Shown: piece after piece, positions 40,276 to 49,979 of the stretch
Numbering within the stretch: position 1 is the first letter of the stretch
Layout of the letters: the number at the start of each line of letters is the position of its first letter
Source of the DNA: Streptomyces sp. NBC_01669
GTDB taxonomy: Bacteria > Actinomycetota > Actinomycetes > Streptomycetales > Streptomycetaceae
NCBI RefSeq assembly: GCF_026339735.1
Contig: NZ_JAPEQG010000001.1
Location: 6,532,501 to 6,596,500, forward strand
Direction of reading: 5' to 3'
DNA: 64,000 nucleotides
Program-made: the position numbers and the translations under genes
Notes under the pieces: generated by a model
Seen by the model: only the letters and a program-made list of their open reading frames with translations
Told to the model about the DNA's origin: nothing
Databases searched by the model: none

Positions 40276-41352
40276 TCAGATCTCGCCCAGAGTGACGACC
40301 GCGGTATTCTCCACACCGTTGCGCAGATATGTCACCTTGACCTTCTGGCCCGGCTTATTGCCGGCCAGCGTCTCGGCCAGCTCCGTCATCGTCGTGATCC
40401 GTGTGTCGTCGATCTTCGTGACGATGTCGCCGACCCGCAGTCCGGCCTTGTCCGCGCCTCCGCCCGGCGTGACGGTGACCAGCGCGACTCCGAACGGCTG
40501 GTAGTTGTCGTCGACGACTGTGCGGCCGGTGATGTTCAGCGCCGCTCGGCCCGAGTCGGTGACCTTGCCGCTCTTGATGATCTGGTCGGCCACCGTCTTC
40601 ACCATCGAGACGGGGATCGCGAACCCGATGCCCGGTGCCGCGCCGTTCATCTGCGGATCCGTCGCCGCCAGCGTCGGAATGCCGATCACCTCGCTGTCCA
40701 GGTTCACCAGCGCACCGCCGCTGTTGCCCGGGTTGATCGCGGCCGAGGTCTGCACCATGTTCGCTATGGTCGCCCCGGTGCCACCGTCCTCCCGGCTCTC
40801 GCTGACGGTCCGGCCGACCGCCGACACGATGCCCTGGGTGACGCTGCTGGACAGTCCGAGCGGCGAACCCATCGCCAGCACTATCTGACCGACCTCGACC
40901 TTATCCGAGTTGCCGAACTTCGCCGCCTTCAGCCCGCTCGGTACGTTGTCGAGCTTGATGACGGCCAGGTCCTGCTCCGGATAGGTGGCGACCAGCGAGG
41001 CGCCCAGCACCTTCTCGCCGGTGACGACGGTGACCTTGAACGTCTTCTCCTGGCCGACCACATGGGCATTGGTGACGATATGGCCCTTGTCGTCGTAGAC
41101 GATGCCGGATCCGAGACTGTTGGCGGCTTGGATCTGTACCACGGAGGGCAGCACGTTTTTGATGACGGTCTGGTATTCGGCCTGCAGGTCACCTGCGGCC
41201 CGGGAAGTCGCATGCGGCGAGGCCGACTTCGTGGCATCGGCGCTGGCCGAGTCCGAGTCCGAGCAGCCGGACACCAGGGCTATGGCACAGACACCTGCGG
41301 TCAGAGGCAGCAGCAGCCGGTACAAACGGCCGCGCGAGTGGGAAGCATCCAT
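40276..41352 (-). CDS. HtrA/DegP-like serine protease, lipoprotein
   Basis: 358-residue S1C protease exported as a lipoprotein (lipobox VSGC, Cys30). The triad is visible in IVTNAHVVG (His), QDLAVIKL (Asp) and NPGNSGGAL (Ser); a single PDZ domain covers about 265-355. Such proteases degrade or refold damaged envelope proteins. The ATG at 41352 gives MDASHSRGRLYR; no clear ribosome site is present, so initiation may be weak or leaderless. A longer frame to 41424 reads into an AT-richer promoter stretch. Confidence 0.93.
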   Translation of the reverse strand: MDASHSRGRLYRLLLPLTAGVCAIALVSGCSDSDSASADATKSASPHATSRAAGDLQAEYQTVIKNVLPSVVQIQAANSLGSGIVYDDKGHIVTNAHVVGQEKTFKVTVVTGEKVLGASLVATYPEQDLAVIKLDNVPSGLKAAKFGNSDKVEVGQIVLAMGSPLGLSSSVTQGIVSAVGRTVSESREDGGTGATIANMVQTSAAINPGNSGGALVNLDSEVIGIPTLAATDPQMNGAAPGIGFAIPVSMVKTVADQIIKSGKVTDSGRAALNITGRTVVDDNYQPFGVALVTVTPGGGADKAGLRVGDIVTKIDDTRITTMTELAETLAGNKPGQKVKVTYLRNGVENTAVVTLGEI

Positions 41353-41590
41353 GTCTGAATCATTACTTTTAACCCCATTGGCGGCCTGCTGGGTTCGGCC
41401 GATCGGGTGAAGCCCACCCCTCAACCATCCCCGGGGATTTCCGGCGGATCACGGCCGGGGCCGCATCGGCCGGCACGGCCTCTCGCGGCGCTGCCGATAT
41501 GTCGGAACAGCTCGCTACCTGGATGCTCCGGCGCCCTGCGATGCGCCGCACCGGGCGCCGTGAACTGTCCCGCCCTCGTCCGGACGCCCG

Positions 41591-42445
41591 CTAGCCGCGC
41601 ACCCCGCACAGATGCAGCAGCGCGGCAACCCGGCGGTACGGATCCGTCCGTCCGGCCCGGTCCTCCGCGGCGAGCACCCGGTCGAGTTCCGCGGCGGCCG
41701 GCAGCTCCACGTCATTGCTCACCTGGTCCGTGAAGATCCGCACCCCGTACCAGGCGTGCAAGGGCGCCGCGATCCCGGCGAGCGTGGCCGTGAGGGCGTC
41801 CAGCCGGTCGGCGCGGACCGTCAGGCCCAGCCGGTTGGTGTACGTATCCGTGTCGAACGCGGCCAGTGCCGTGTCCCAGTCCCCGGCGGCGCCCGGCCGC
41901 ATCGCCAGCGCGTCGCCGTTCCGTACGAGCAGCGAGAGCAGCCCGCCGGGCGCCAGCATCCGGGCCAGTCCGGCCAGCAGCGCGTCCGGCTCCCGGACGT
42001 ACATGAGTACGCCGTGGCAGAGCACCACGTCGAAGCTGCCCGGCAGGAAGTGCACGCCCGTGTCCTGGCCGTCGCCCTCGATCAGCCGGACCCGCTCCCG
42101 GATGCCCGCGGGCTCGTCCCCGAGCGCCTCGCGGGCGACCCTCAGCATCTCGGCGTCGGACTCCAGACCGGTCACCGTGTGGCCGGCCCGGGCCAGCCGC
42201 AGCGCCTGCGTGCCCTGTCCCATGCCGACATCGAGAATCCGCAGCCGCTGACCGACCGGGAAGCGCGCGGCTATCTGCTCGTCGAGCTGCCGGGCGACGA
42301 GCTCCTGGCGGACGGTGTTGCGCAGCCCGCCGAGCCCTCTGAGCCACGCCGAAGAGGCCCCGCTGAACCCGTAGTCCCTGAAGGCGGCACCGCCCGGCAG
42401 GCCTGCGGATGGACCGCCGACCGAGTCGGAAAGCTCCGTACTCAG
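41591..42445 (-). CDS. Class I SAM-dependent methyltransferase with probable CTG start
   Basis: The glycine-rich SAM motif ILDVGMGQGTQALRLARAG spans the only internal ATG (42223), so a start there would cut motif I. In-frame sequence continues upstream for 74 codons with no ATG, GTG or TTG; the first plausible start is CTG at 42445, which follows GGAGAG by 7 bases and overlaps the stop of the DUF3043 gene as CTGA. The resulting protein has 284 residues with N-terminal LSTELSDSVGGPSAG and motif SFDVVLCHGVLMYV. Substrate unknown; UbiE/CmoA-like length. Translational coupling to DUF3043 is inferred. Confidence 0.75.
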   Translation of the reverse strand: MSTELSDSVGGPSAGLPGGAAFRDYGFSGASSAWLRGLGGLRNTVRQELVARQLDEQIAARFPVGQRLRILDVGMGQGTQALRLARAGHTVTGLESDAEMLRVAREALGDEPAGIRERVRLIEGDGQDTGVHFLPGSFDVVLCHGVLMYVREPDALLAGLARMLAPGGLLSLLVRNGDALAMRPGAAGDWDTALAAFDTDTYTNRLGLTVRADRLDALTATLAGIAAPLHAWYGVRIFTDQVSNDVELPAAAELDRVLAAEDRAGRTDPYRRVAALLHLCGVRG

Positions 42446-43041
42446 GGCCGCTCTCCGCGCTTGACCTGCGGCTTCGGCAGACGGAGCCGACGCATCTGAA
42501 GCGTACGCATCAGGCCGTAGGCGACCGCGCCGCGCTTCGGCGTATCGGGGAAGCGGGCGTTCAGCTGCTTCTTCAGCCGGAACGTGAGACCGATCGAGTC
42601 GATGACGATCAGCACGATCACACCGAGCCAGAGCAGCAGCGAGATGTTCTGGATGTTCCGCACCTGGATCACGCTGAGGACCAGGATGATCACCGCGAGC
42701 GGCAGGAAGAACTCCGCGATGCAGAAGCGCGAGTCCACGAAGTCGCGGACGAAGCGCCGCACCGGACCCTTGTCACGGGCCGGCAGGTAGCGCTCGTCGC
42801 CACTGGCGAGCGCCTCGCGCTGCTTGGCCAAGTCAACCCGGCGCGCTTCGCGCTGGCGTTTCATGGCCTCCTTGCGGTCGAGCGGCGCGCCACTGGAGGC
42901 ACGACGGCGCTGCGACTGGGCATCGCTGCGCTTGGGGGTGGGGCGACCTTTGGGGGCCTGCGGGTCGCGGGGCTGCGTGGAGAGGTCCGCCGTCACCTTG
43001 GTGGCGGGGGCCTTCTCATCCTTCGAACGGCTACGGAACAC
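42442..43041 (-). CDS. DUF3043 family membrane protein
   Basis: 199-residue protein with a long basic, charged N-terminus (residues 1-85), the motif RKEAMKRQREARRVDLAKQREALASGDERYLPARDKGPVRRF (shown in part: ERYLPARDKGPVRRF), and two transmembrane segments at about 108-130 and 135-155. This is the typical actinobacterial DUF3043 layout. GTG at 43041 is chosen by resemblance to the usual MFRSRSK start; a TTG at 43050 is also possible. Its stop overlaps the next gene's CTG start. Function unknown. Confidence 0.85.
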   Translation of the reverse strand: MFRSRSKDEKAPATKVTADLSTQPRDPQAPKGRPTPKRSDAQSQRRRASSGAPLDRKEAMKRQREARRVDLAKQREALASGDERYLPARDKGPVRRFVRDFVDSRFCIAEFFLPLAVIILVLSVIQVRNIQNISLLLWLGVIVLIVIDSIGLTFRLKKQLNARFPDTPKRGAVAYGLMRTLQMRRLRLPKPQVKRGERP

Positions 43042-43325
43042 AAAACCCAAGGGTACGGGGTCGGCCGCGACGACCCCAGCCCGGTCGGGAACGATCCGGC
43101 AACGGCCTGCGTCCTCCCAGGTGTCCCGAGAGGGGCAGATCGGACGTTGCCACCGGTTTCCCCGAGGGCCGCCTACTCCCTGGGCCGGAGCGGTAACCGG
43201 GGGCAGTCGTCCTTGGGGAGGAGCACATCCGTGCTCGAACAGTGCGGTAATAGAGACAGGGCCCGTACTGTGGGTTCTGTTGGAGTGCTGGAGCCCAGTC
43301 CGTCAGAAGGGGGCGCGCGAAGCCC

Positions 43326-44120
43326 ATGAGCGGTGTCATGAAGCGTATGGGGATGATCTTCCGCGCGAAGGCAAACAAGGCCCTTGACCGGGCCGAGGAT
43401 CCGCGCGAGACCCTCGATTACTCGTACCAGAAGCAGCTGGAACTGCTTCAGAAGGTGCGCCGCGGCGTCGCCGATGTGGCGACCTCGCGCAAGCGCCTGG
43501 AGCTGCAGCTGAACCAGCTGCAGGGCCAGACGTCCAAGCTGGAGGACCAGGGCCGCAAGGCGCTCGCGCTCGGCCGCGAGGACCTGGCCCGCGAGGCGCT
43601 GTCCCGGCGCGCCGCACTCCAGCAGCAGGTCACCGACCTGGAGACGCAGCACGCGACGCTGCAGGGTGAGGAGGAGAAGCTCACTCTCGCGGCCCAGCGG
43701 CTGCAGGCCAAGGTCGACGCCTTCCGTACGAAGAAGGAGACCATCAAGGCCACCTACACCGCCGCCCAGGCGCAGACCCGGATCGGCGAGGCGTTCTCCG
43801 GGATCTCCGAGGAGATGGGCGACGTCGGCCTGGCGATCCAGCGGGCCGAGGACAAGACCCAGCAGCTGCAGGCGCGCGCCGGTGCGATCGACGAGCTGCT
43901 CGCCTCCGGCGCTCTGGACGACCCGACCGGGACGGCGAAGGACGACATCGCCGCCGAACTGGACCGGATCTCCGGTGGTACGGATGTGGAGCTGGAGCTG
44001 CAGCGGATGAAGGCCGAACTGGCCGGCGGCTCCGCCCCGCAGCAGGCCATCGAGGGCGGCCCGCAGGACGCCGCCCAGCAGCAGTCCTCGCAGTCCCCGC
44101 ACAGGTTCGACAAGCAGTAA
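43326..44120 (+). CDS. pspA: PspA/IM30 family envelope-stress protein
   Basis: 264-residue peripheral membrane protein of the PspA/IM30/ESCRT-III-like family, which coats and repairs damaged membranes. It is almost entirely coiled coil (about 25-185) rich in Gln, Leu, Ala and Arg, beginning MSGVMKRMGMIFRAKANKAL with an amphipathic N-terminal helix, and ends with a disordered Gln/Ser tail. It is followed after 14 bases by pspAA. An ATG four codons downstream could also start the protein. Confidence 0.92.
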   Translation: MSGVMKRMGMIFRAKANKALDRAEDPRETLDYSYQKQLELLQKVRRGVADVATSRKRLELQLNQLQGQTSKLEDQGRKALALGREDLAREALSRRAALQQQVTDLETQHATLQGEEEKLTLAAQRLQAKVDAFRTKKETIKATYTAAQAQTRIGEAFSGISEEMGDVGLAIQRAEDKTQQLQARAGAIDELLASGALDDPTGTAKDDIAAELDRISGGTDVELELQRMKAELAGGSAPQQAIEGGPQDAAQQQSSQSPHRFDKQ

Positions 44121-44134
44121 GTAAGGCGGACGTC

Positions 44135-44413
44135 ATGATCGTTCGGATCATGGGGGAGGGCCAGGTCGCCCTGGCCGACAGCCATCTCGCCGAGCTCAAC
44201 AGGCTCGACAACGAACTGCTCGCCGAGATGGAGAGCGGTGACGGCCCGGGCTTCCGCGCCACGCTCCAGGCGCTCCTCGCCACGGTGCGCGAGCTCGGCA
44301 CGCCTTTGCCGGACGACTCCCTGGAGCCGTCCGAACTGATCCTGCCGTCGCCCGACGCCACCCTCGAAGAGGTGCGCGAGATGCTCCGGGACGACGGTCT
44401 GATCCCCGGCTGA
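44135..44413 (+). CDS. PspA-associated protein PspAA
   Basis: 92-residue acidic protein beginning MIVRIMGEGQVALADSHL, the form of PspA-associated PspAA domain seen directly after pspA in actinobacteria and archaea. It is expected to partner PspA; the 14-base gap shows co-transcription. Its C-terminus EEVREMLRDDGLIPG is typical. A strong terminator follows. Confidence 0.85.
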   Translation: MIVRIMGEGQVALADSHLAELNRLDNELLAEMESGDGPGFRATLQALLATVRELGTPLPDDSLEPSELILPSPDATLEEVREMLRDDGLIPG

Positions 44414-44443
44414 CGCCGGTCGCTCCAGCACCCGCACACACGC

Positions 44444-44483
44444 ACTGTGCCCCGTGTCCGGTCCGCCGGTCACGGGGCACAGT
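44444..44483. terminator. pspA-pspAA terminator hairpin
   Basis: ACTGTGCCCCGTG pairs with its complement over a 14-base loop, 31 bases after the pspAA stop. Confidence 0.8.
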
Positions 44484-44567
44484 TCTGCCCGGATTGCCAC
44501 GCTCTGCGTACGGTCCCTGCCACGGGTGGACCGTATCCGTGCGCGACACGCCGTACCGTAGCTTGAC

Positions 44568-45836
44568 GTGACCACCATCGGAACCGGGTTCCTACGCGTC
44601 CGGCGCTGGCTGCGCGACCATCCCCTCGCGTTCGACGGCGCGCTCGCCGTGGCCGTACTCGTCGCGATGATCGTCGGATCGTTCACCGACCCGAACGCGC
44701 CGAACGGGCCCAGCTTCGGCACCCGCACGCCCGAGGTGGGCAGCGTGGTCCTGATGGTGCTCGCCGCTGCCGTGCTCGCCCTGCGGCGGCGCAACCCGAT
44801 GGCGGTGCTGGCCGCCACCGGTGGGCTGTCCATTGTCGAGTTCGTGCTGGTGGACCCGCCCGCCCCGGTGGTCATGAGTGCGGTCATCGCGCTCTACACG
44901 GTCGCCGCATCCACCGACCGGCCCACCACCTGGCGGGTCGGCCTGCTGACCATGGCCGTGCTGGCGGCGTCCGCGATGGTCTTCGGCGCGTCTCCCTGGT
45001 ACAGCCAGGAGAACCTCGGGGTCTTCGCCTGGACCGGCATGGCCGGCGCCGCCGGGGATGCCGTCCGCTCCCGGCGGGCGTTCGTCGACGCGATCAGGGA
45101 ACGCGCCGAACGGGCCGAACGCACCCGCGAGGAGGAGGCCCGGCGGCGGGTCGCCGAGGAACGGCTGCGGATCGCCCGTGATCTCCACGACGTCGTCGCC
45201 CACCACATCGCCCTGGTCAATGTGCAGGCCGGGGTCGCCGCCCACGTCATGGACAAGCGCCCCGACCAGGCAAAGGAGGCGCTCGCCCATGTCCGGGAGG
45301 CCAGCCGCTCCGCACTGGGCGAACTCCGCGCCACGGTCGGGCTGCTGCGCCAGTCCGGCGATCCGGAGGCGCCGACCGAACCGGCACCCGGTCTCGCGGT
45401 CCTCGACGAACTCGTGGAGACGGTCCGGCGCGCCGGGCTCCCGGTCCAGGTGGCCTGCGTCGACCGCAGGCCCCCGCTGCCCGCGGCCGTCGATCTGGCC
45501 GCGTACCGGGTGATCCAGGAAGCGCTGACCAATGTGCGCAAGCACGCAGGCCCCGGGGCGAAGGCCGAGGTCAGTGTCGTACGGGTCGGGGGGACGGCCG
45601 AGGTCACGGTCCTCGACAACGGCACGGGCAGCCCCGAGGGTGCGGGTGCCGGAGCCGACGGCGGCGGCCACGGTCTGCTCGGTATGCGCGAGCGCGTCAC
45701 CGCCCTGGGGGGCACCCTCACGGCCGGGCCCCGCTACGGCGGCGGATTCAGGGTTCATGCGATCCTGCCGCTCAAGGCCCGCACGGGAGAGCCGGGGACG
45801 CCGGGTATGGCGGGCCGGACGGGGGAAGGCGCATGA
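44568..45836 (+). CDS. NarL-type sensor histidine kinase
   Basis: 422-residue membrane kinase. Five or so hydrophobic segments (about 20-160) precede a HisKA_3 dimerization region with RIARDLHDVVAHH (His207, the expected phosphorylation site) and a HATPase domain with DNGTGSPEG and GHGLLGMRERV (about 300-400). No extracellular ligand domain is visible. It overlaps the response regulator by four bases (ATGA), so they form a pair. GTG start. The cognate stimulus is unknown; the pspA genes upstream and the RND gene downstream suggest envelope or drug stress (inference). Confidence 0.92.
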   Translation: MTTIGTGFLRVRRWLRDHPLAFDGALAVAVLVAMIVGSFTDPNAPNGPSFGTRTPEVGSVVLMVLAAAVLALRRRNPMAVLAATGGLSIVEFVLVDPPAPVVMSAVIALYTVAASTDRPTTWRVGLLTMAVLAASAMVFGASPWYSQENLGVFAWTGMAGAAGDAVRSRRAFVDAIRERAERAERTREEEARRRVAEERLRIARDLHDVVAHHIALVNVQAGVAAHVMDKRPDQAKEALAHVREASRSALGELRATVGLLRQSGDPEAPTEPAPGLAVLDELVETVRRAGLPVQVACVDRRPPLPAAVDLAAYRVIQEALTNVRKHAGPGAKAEVSVVRVGGTAEVTVLDNGTGSPEGAGAGADGGGHGLLGMRERVTALGGTLTAGPRYGGGFRVHAILPLKARTGEPGTPGMAGRTGEGA

Positions 45837-46531
45837 CACCACCACCCATCAGGGTCCTGCTCGTCGACGACCAGGCGCTGCTGCGCAGCGCGTTCCGGGT
45901 GCTGGTCGACTCGGAGCCCGACATGCAGGTCGTCGGCGAGGCGGCCGACGGAGCGGAGGCCGTGGCACTGACCCGTTCGACGCGCGCCGATGTGGTGCTG
46001 ATGGACATCCGGATGCCCGGTACGGACGGACTGGCCGCGACCCGGATGATCAGCGCCGACCCGGAGTTGGCGGACGTACGGGTCGTCATGCTCACCACTT
46101 TCGAGGTCGACGAGTATGTGGTGCAGTCGCTGAGGGCCGGTGCCTCAGGCTTCCTCGGCAAGGGCGCCGAACCGGACGAACTGCTCAACGCCATCCGTGT
46201 CGCCGCGGGTGGCGAGGCGCTCCTCTCGCCGGCCGCCACCAAGGGGCTGATCGCCACCTTCCTTGCGCAGGGCGGCAGTTCGGGCGATGAGGGGCCGAGC
46301 GCTGCGGAGTACTCCGAACGGCTCGACGCACTCACCGGTCGCGAACGAGAGGTGCTGGTCCTCGTCGGAGGCGGGCACTCCAACGACGAGATCGCCGAGC
46401 GTCTCGTCGTCAGCCCACTCACCGTCAAGACCCATGTGAACCGGGCCATGGCGAAACTGGGCGCCCGCGACAGGGCTCAATTGGTGGTTTTTGCATATGA
46501 ATCGGGCCTGGTGCGCCCACGGGTGGAGTGA
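45833..46531 (+). CDS. NarL/LuxR-family response regulator
   Basis: 232-residue response regulator: receiver (about 5-125) with acidic DD at 12-13, Asp58 in LMDIRMPG as phosphoacceptor and Lys in LGKGAEP; LuxR helix-turn-helix (about 160-225) with LTGREREVLVLVGGGHSNDE. Coupled to the preceding kinase. A 165-base gap leads to the RND exporter gene, its possible target. Confidence 0.93.
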   Translation: MTPPPIRVLLVDDQALLRSAFRVLVDSEPDMQVVGEAADGAEAVALTRSTRADVVLMDIRMPGTDGLAATRMISADPELADVRVVMLTTFEVDEYVVQSLRAGASGFLGKGAEPDELLNAIRVAAGGEALLSPAATKGLIATFLAQGGSSGDEGPSAAEYSERLDALTGREREVLVLVGGGHSNDEIAERLVVSPLTVKTHVNRAMAKLGARDRAQLVVFAYESGLVRPRVE

Positions 46532-46696
46532 AGGGTGGAGAAGCGGCGTACTCCACCTGCGGTACGCGCCACGTAAGAAAGTGACCCTGGGGTCGACGCT
46601 TCCACCCCTGTGGATGAGCGATGGTGTAGCTGGGCCGGGTCTGTCCCCGAGTCACCCGCCCACCTGCCGCGTACGCCACAGAAGAGAGACCCACCC

Positions 46697-49600
46697 ATGT
46701 CCTGGCTGTCCAGATTCAGCCTCGCGCAAAGGGCCCTGATCGGGCTGATCTCGATCGTCGCGCTCGTCTTCGGAGCGATCGCGATCCCGCAGCTCAAGCA
46801 GCAGTTGCTGCCCACCATCGAACTCCCGATGGTCTCGGTGCTCGCCCCCTACCAGGGTGCGTCCCCCGATGTGGTCGAGAAGCAGGTCGTCGAACCGCTC
46901 GAGAACTCCATCAAGGCCGTCGACGGCGTCACCGGCGTCACCTCGACCGCCAGCGAGGGCAACGCCGTCATCATGGCGTCCTTCGACTTCGGTGACGAGG
47001 GCACCAAGCAGCTCGTCGCCGACATCCAGCAGGCGGTCAACCGCGCCCGCATCCAGCTGCCCGACGACGTCGACCCGCAGGTCATCGCCGGCTCGACGGA
47101 CGACATCCCGACCGTCGTCCTCGCCGTCACCTCCGACAAGGACCAGCAGGCGCTCGCCGACCAGCTGGACCGCACCGTGGTCCCCGCTCTGGAGGACATC
47201 GACGGTGTCGGCCAGGTCACCGTCGACGGCGTCCAGGACCTCCAGGTCTCCATCACCCCCGACGACAAGGAGCTCGCGGCCGCCGGTCTGAACGCCGGAT
47301 CCCTTGCCCAGGCCCTCCAGGCGGGCGGCGCCACGGTCCCGGCCGGATCGTTCTCGGAACAGGGCAAGAGCCGCACCGTCCAGGTCGGCGGGGCCTTCAC
47401 CTCCCTGCAGCAGATCGAGGACCTGCAGGTCGCCGGTCAGGACCCGGCCACCGGCAAGCCCGGCAAGCCGGTCCGTATCGGTGACATCGCCACGGTGAAG
47501 CAGGAGCCGTCCACCGCGGTCTCCATCACCCGTACCAACGGCAAGCCGAGCCTCGCCGTGATGGCCACGATGGACAAGGACGGCAGCGCCGTCGCCATCT
47601 CGGACGCCGTCAAGGACAAGCTCCCGGACCTCCGCAAGGACCTCGGCGCCGGCGCCGAACTGACCGTCGTCTCCGACCAGGGTCCCGCCGTCTCCAAGGC
47701 GATCTCCGGTCTGACCACCGAGGGCGCGCTCGGCCTGCTCTTCGCGGTCATCGTCATCCTGGTCTTCCTCGCGTCGCTCCGCTCGACGCTGGTCACGGCG
47801 GTCTCCATCCCGCTCTCCGTGGTTCTCGCACTGATCGTGCTCTGGACCCGCGACCTGTCGCTCAACATGCTCACGCTCGGCGCGCTGACCATCGCGATCG
47901 GCCGCGTCGTCGACGACTCGATCGTGGTCCTGGAGAACATCAAGCGCCACCTCGGCTACGGCGAGGAGCGGCAGTCCGCGATCATCACAGCGGTCAAGGA
48001 AGTGGCCGGCGCGGTCACGTCCTCGACCCTCACCACGGTCGCGGTCTTCCTCCCGATCGGTCTGGTCGGCGGCATGGTCGGCGAGCTGTTCGGCTCGTTC
48101 TCCCTGACCGTCACCGCGGCCCTGCTCGCCTCCCTGCTGGTCTCGCTGACCGTGGTCCCCGTCCTGTCGTACTGGTTCCTGCGCGCCCCCAAGGGCAGCA
48201 CGGAGAACCCGGACGAGGCCCGCCGCAAGGCCGAGGAGAAGGAAGCCCGCAGCAGGCTCCAGCGGCTGTACGTCCCGGTGCTGCGCTTCGCGACCCGGCG
48301 CCGCATCACCAGCATCGTCATCGCCGTCGCCGTGCTTTTCGGCACCTTCGGCATGGCACCGCTGCTCAAGACCAACTTTTTCGACCCGGGCGAGCAGGAA
48401 GTCCTCTCCATCAAGCAGGAGCTGGCCCCCGGCACCAGCCTGGCGGCCGCCGACGAGGCGGCCAAGAAGGTCGAAAAGCTCCTCGACGAGGACAAGGGCG
48501 TCAAGGACTACCAGGTCACCGTCGGCTCCTCCGGCTTCATGGCGGCCTTCGGCGGCGGTACGGGCGCCAACCAGGCCTCCTACCAGGTCACCCTGAAGGA
48601 CTCGGCCGACTTCGACGCCACCCAGAAGCGCATCGACGAGAGCCTCGGCAAGCTCGACGGCATCGGTGACACCACCATCGCCGCCGGCGATGGTTTCGGC
48701 AGCCAGGACCTCAGCGTCGTGGTCAAGTCCGCGGACGCCGCGACTCTGAAGAAGGCCTCCGAAGAGGTACGGGCGGAGGTCGCCGAACTCAAGGACGTCA
48801 CCGACGTCCAGAGCGACCTGGCGCAGAGCATTCCGCGCATCTCGGTCAAGGCCAACTCCAAGGCCGCGGCCGCCGGATTCAACCAGGCCACCCTCGGGGC
48901 GGCCGTCGCCGGAGCGGTGCGCGGCACCCAGGCCGGCAAGGCGATCATGGACGACACCGAGCGCGATGTCGTCATCAAGTCCGCCCACCCGGCCACCACG
49001 ATGGAGGAGCTGAAGAAGCTTCCCCTCGGCCCGGTCGAGCTCGGCCGCATCGCCGATGTGAAGCTGGTCCCCGGACCGGTCTCGATGACGAGGATCGACG
49101 GCCAGCGCGCCGCCACGATCACTGCCAAGCCCACCGGTGACAACACCGGCGCGGTGAGCGCCTCGCTCCAGTCGAAGATCAACGCCCTGGACCTGCCGGA
49201 CGGCGCCACCGCCACCATCGGCGGGGTCTCCCAGGACCAGAACGACGCGTTCATGAAGCTCGGCCTGGCCATGCTCGCGGCCATCGCGATCGTCTTCATG
49301 CTGCTGGTCGCGACCTTCCGGTCCCTGGTCCAGCCGCTGATCCTGCTGGTCTCCATCCCGTTCGCGGCGACCGGCGCCATCGGCCTCCTCGTCGTCACCG
49401 GCACCCCGATGGGCGTCCCGGCGATGATTGGCATGCTGATGCTGATCGGCATCGTGGTGACCAACGCGATCGTGCTGATCGACCTGATCAACCAGTACCG
49501 GACGCAGGGCCTGGGCGTCGTCGAAGCAGTCATCGAGGGCGGCCGCCACCGCCTCCGCCCGATCCTGATGACGGCACTCGCGACGATCTTCGCCCTGCTC

Positions 49601-49852
49601 CCGATGGCGCTCGGCGTCACCGGCGAGGGCGGCTTCATCTCGCAGCCCCTCGCGGTCGTGGTGATCGGCGGCCTGGTCACGTCGACGCTGCTGACGCTGC
49701 TGCTGGTGCCGACGCTCTACGCGATGGTGGAGCTCCGCAAGGAGCGCCGCGCGACGAAGAAGGCCATCAAGCGCGCGAAGAAGGCGGGCGTTCCGGGCTC
49801 GGCCCCGCTGGAGGAGACCACCTCCGAGGAGCCGGAGCCTGCGAAGGCCTGA
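46697..49852 (+). CDS. RND-superfamily efflux permease (HAE1/AcrB-like)
   Basis: 1051-residue proton-driven exporter. It has the AcrB layout: one helix at the N-terminus, a large extracytoplasmic domain, helices 2-6 (about 345-520; GRVVDDSIVVLENIKRHL holds the proton-relay Asp pair region), a second extracytoplasmic domain and helices 7-12 (about 870-1020). The charged C-terminus suggests cytoplasmic ends. ATG at 46697 with GAGAGA upstream; the open frame from 46610 is longer but unlikely. Substrate unknown. Actinobacteria usually lack TolC-type partners, so export stops at the cell surface. Confidence 0.92.
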   Translation: MSWLSRFSLAQRALIGLISIVALVFGAIAIPQLKQQLLPTIELPMVSVLAPYQGASPDVVEKQVVEPLENSIKAVDGVTGVTSTASEGNAVIMASFDFGDEGTKQLVADIQQAVNRARIQLPDDVDPQVIAGSTDDIPTVVLAVTSDKDQQALADQLDRTVVPALEDIDGVGQVTVDGVQDLQVSITPDDKELAAAGLNAGSLAQALQAGGATVPAGSFSEQGKSRTVQVGGAFTSLQQIEDLQVAGQDPATGKPGKPVRIGDIATVKQEPSTAVSITRTNGKPSLAVMATMDKDGSAVAISDAVKDKLPDLRKDLGAGAELTVVSDQGPAVSKAISGLTTEGALGLLFAVIVILVFLASLRSTLVTAVSIPLSVVLALIVLWTRDLSLNMLTLGALTIAIGRVVDDSIVVLENIKRHLGYGEERQSAIITAVKEVAGAVTSSTLTTVAVFLPIGLVGGMVGELFGSFSLTVTAALLASLLVSLTVVPVLSYWFLRAPKGSTENPDEARRKAEEKEARSRLQRLYVPVLRFATRRRITSIVIAVAVLFGTFGMAPLLKTNFFDPGEQEVLSIKQELAPGTSLAAADEAAKKVEKLLDEDKGVKDYQVTVGSSGFMAAFGGGTGANQASYQVTLKDSADFDATQKRIDESLGKLDGIGDTTIAAGDGFGSQDLSVVVKSADAATLKKASEEVRAEVAELKDVTDVQSDLAQSIPRISVKANSKAAAAGFNQATLGAAVAGAVRGTQAGKAIMDDTERDVVIKSAHPATTMEELKKLPLGPVELGRIADVKLVPGPVSMTRIDGQRAATITAKPTGDNTGAVSASLQSKINALDLPDGATATIGGVSQDQNDAFMKLGLAMLAAIAIVFMLLVATFRSLVQPLILLVSIPFAATGAIGLLVVTGTPMGVPAMIGMLMLIGIVVTNAIVLIDLINQYRTQGLGVVEAVIEGGRHRLRPILMTALATIFALLPMALGVTGEGGFISQPLAVVVIGGLVTSTLLTLLLVPTLYAMVELRKERRATKKAIKRAKKAGVPGSAPLEETTSEEPEPAKA

Positions 49853-49862
49853 CATCCGGCAC

Positions 49863-49907
49863 GCACGAAGGCCCCGGCACCGCGAACGGTGCCGGGGCCT
49901 TCGTGTG
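49863..49907. terminator. Bidirectional hairpin terminator
   Basis: GCACGAAGGCCCCGGCACCG pairs perfectly with its complement around a 4-base loop, between the convergent RND and nadA genes. Confidence 0.88.
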
Positions 49908-49979
49908 CCGGCCTTCCGGGTCCATACGGGCGACCGAGGCCCCAGGCGGGGGGCGGAGGCCCGGAGAGACCCGTAGCGC

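Noticed and set aside
44592..45845. Minus-strand frame opposite the histidine kinase
   Set aside because: Antisense frame; the plus strand has the phosphoacceptor and ATP-binding motifs.
46652..49855. Minus-strand frame of over 1000 codons opposite the RND exporter
   Set aside because: Mirror of the exporter gene; charged and repetitive with no helices, and no ribosome site.
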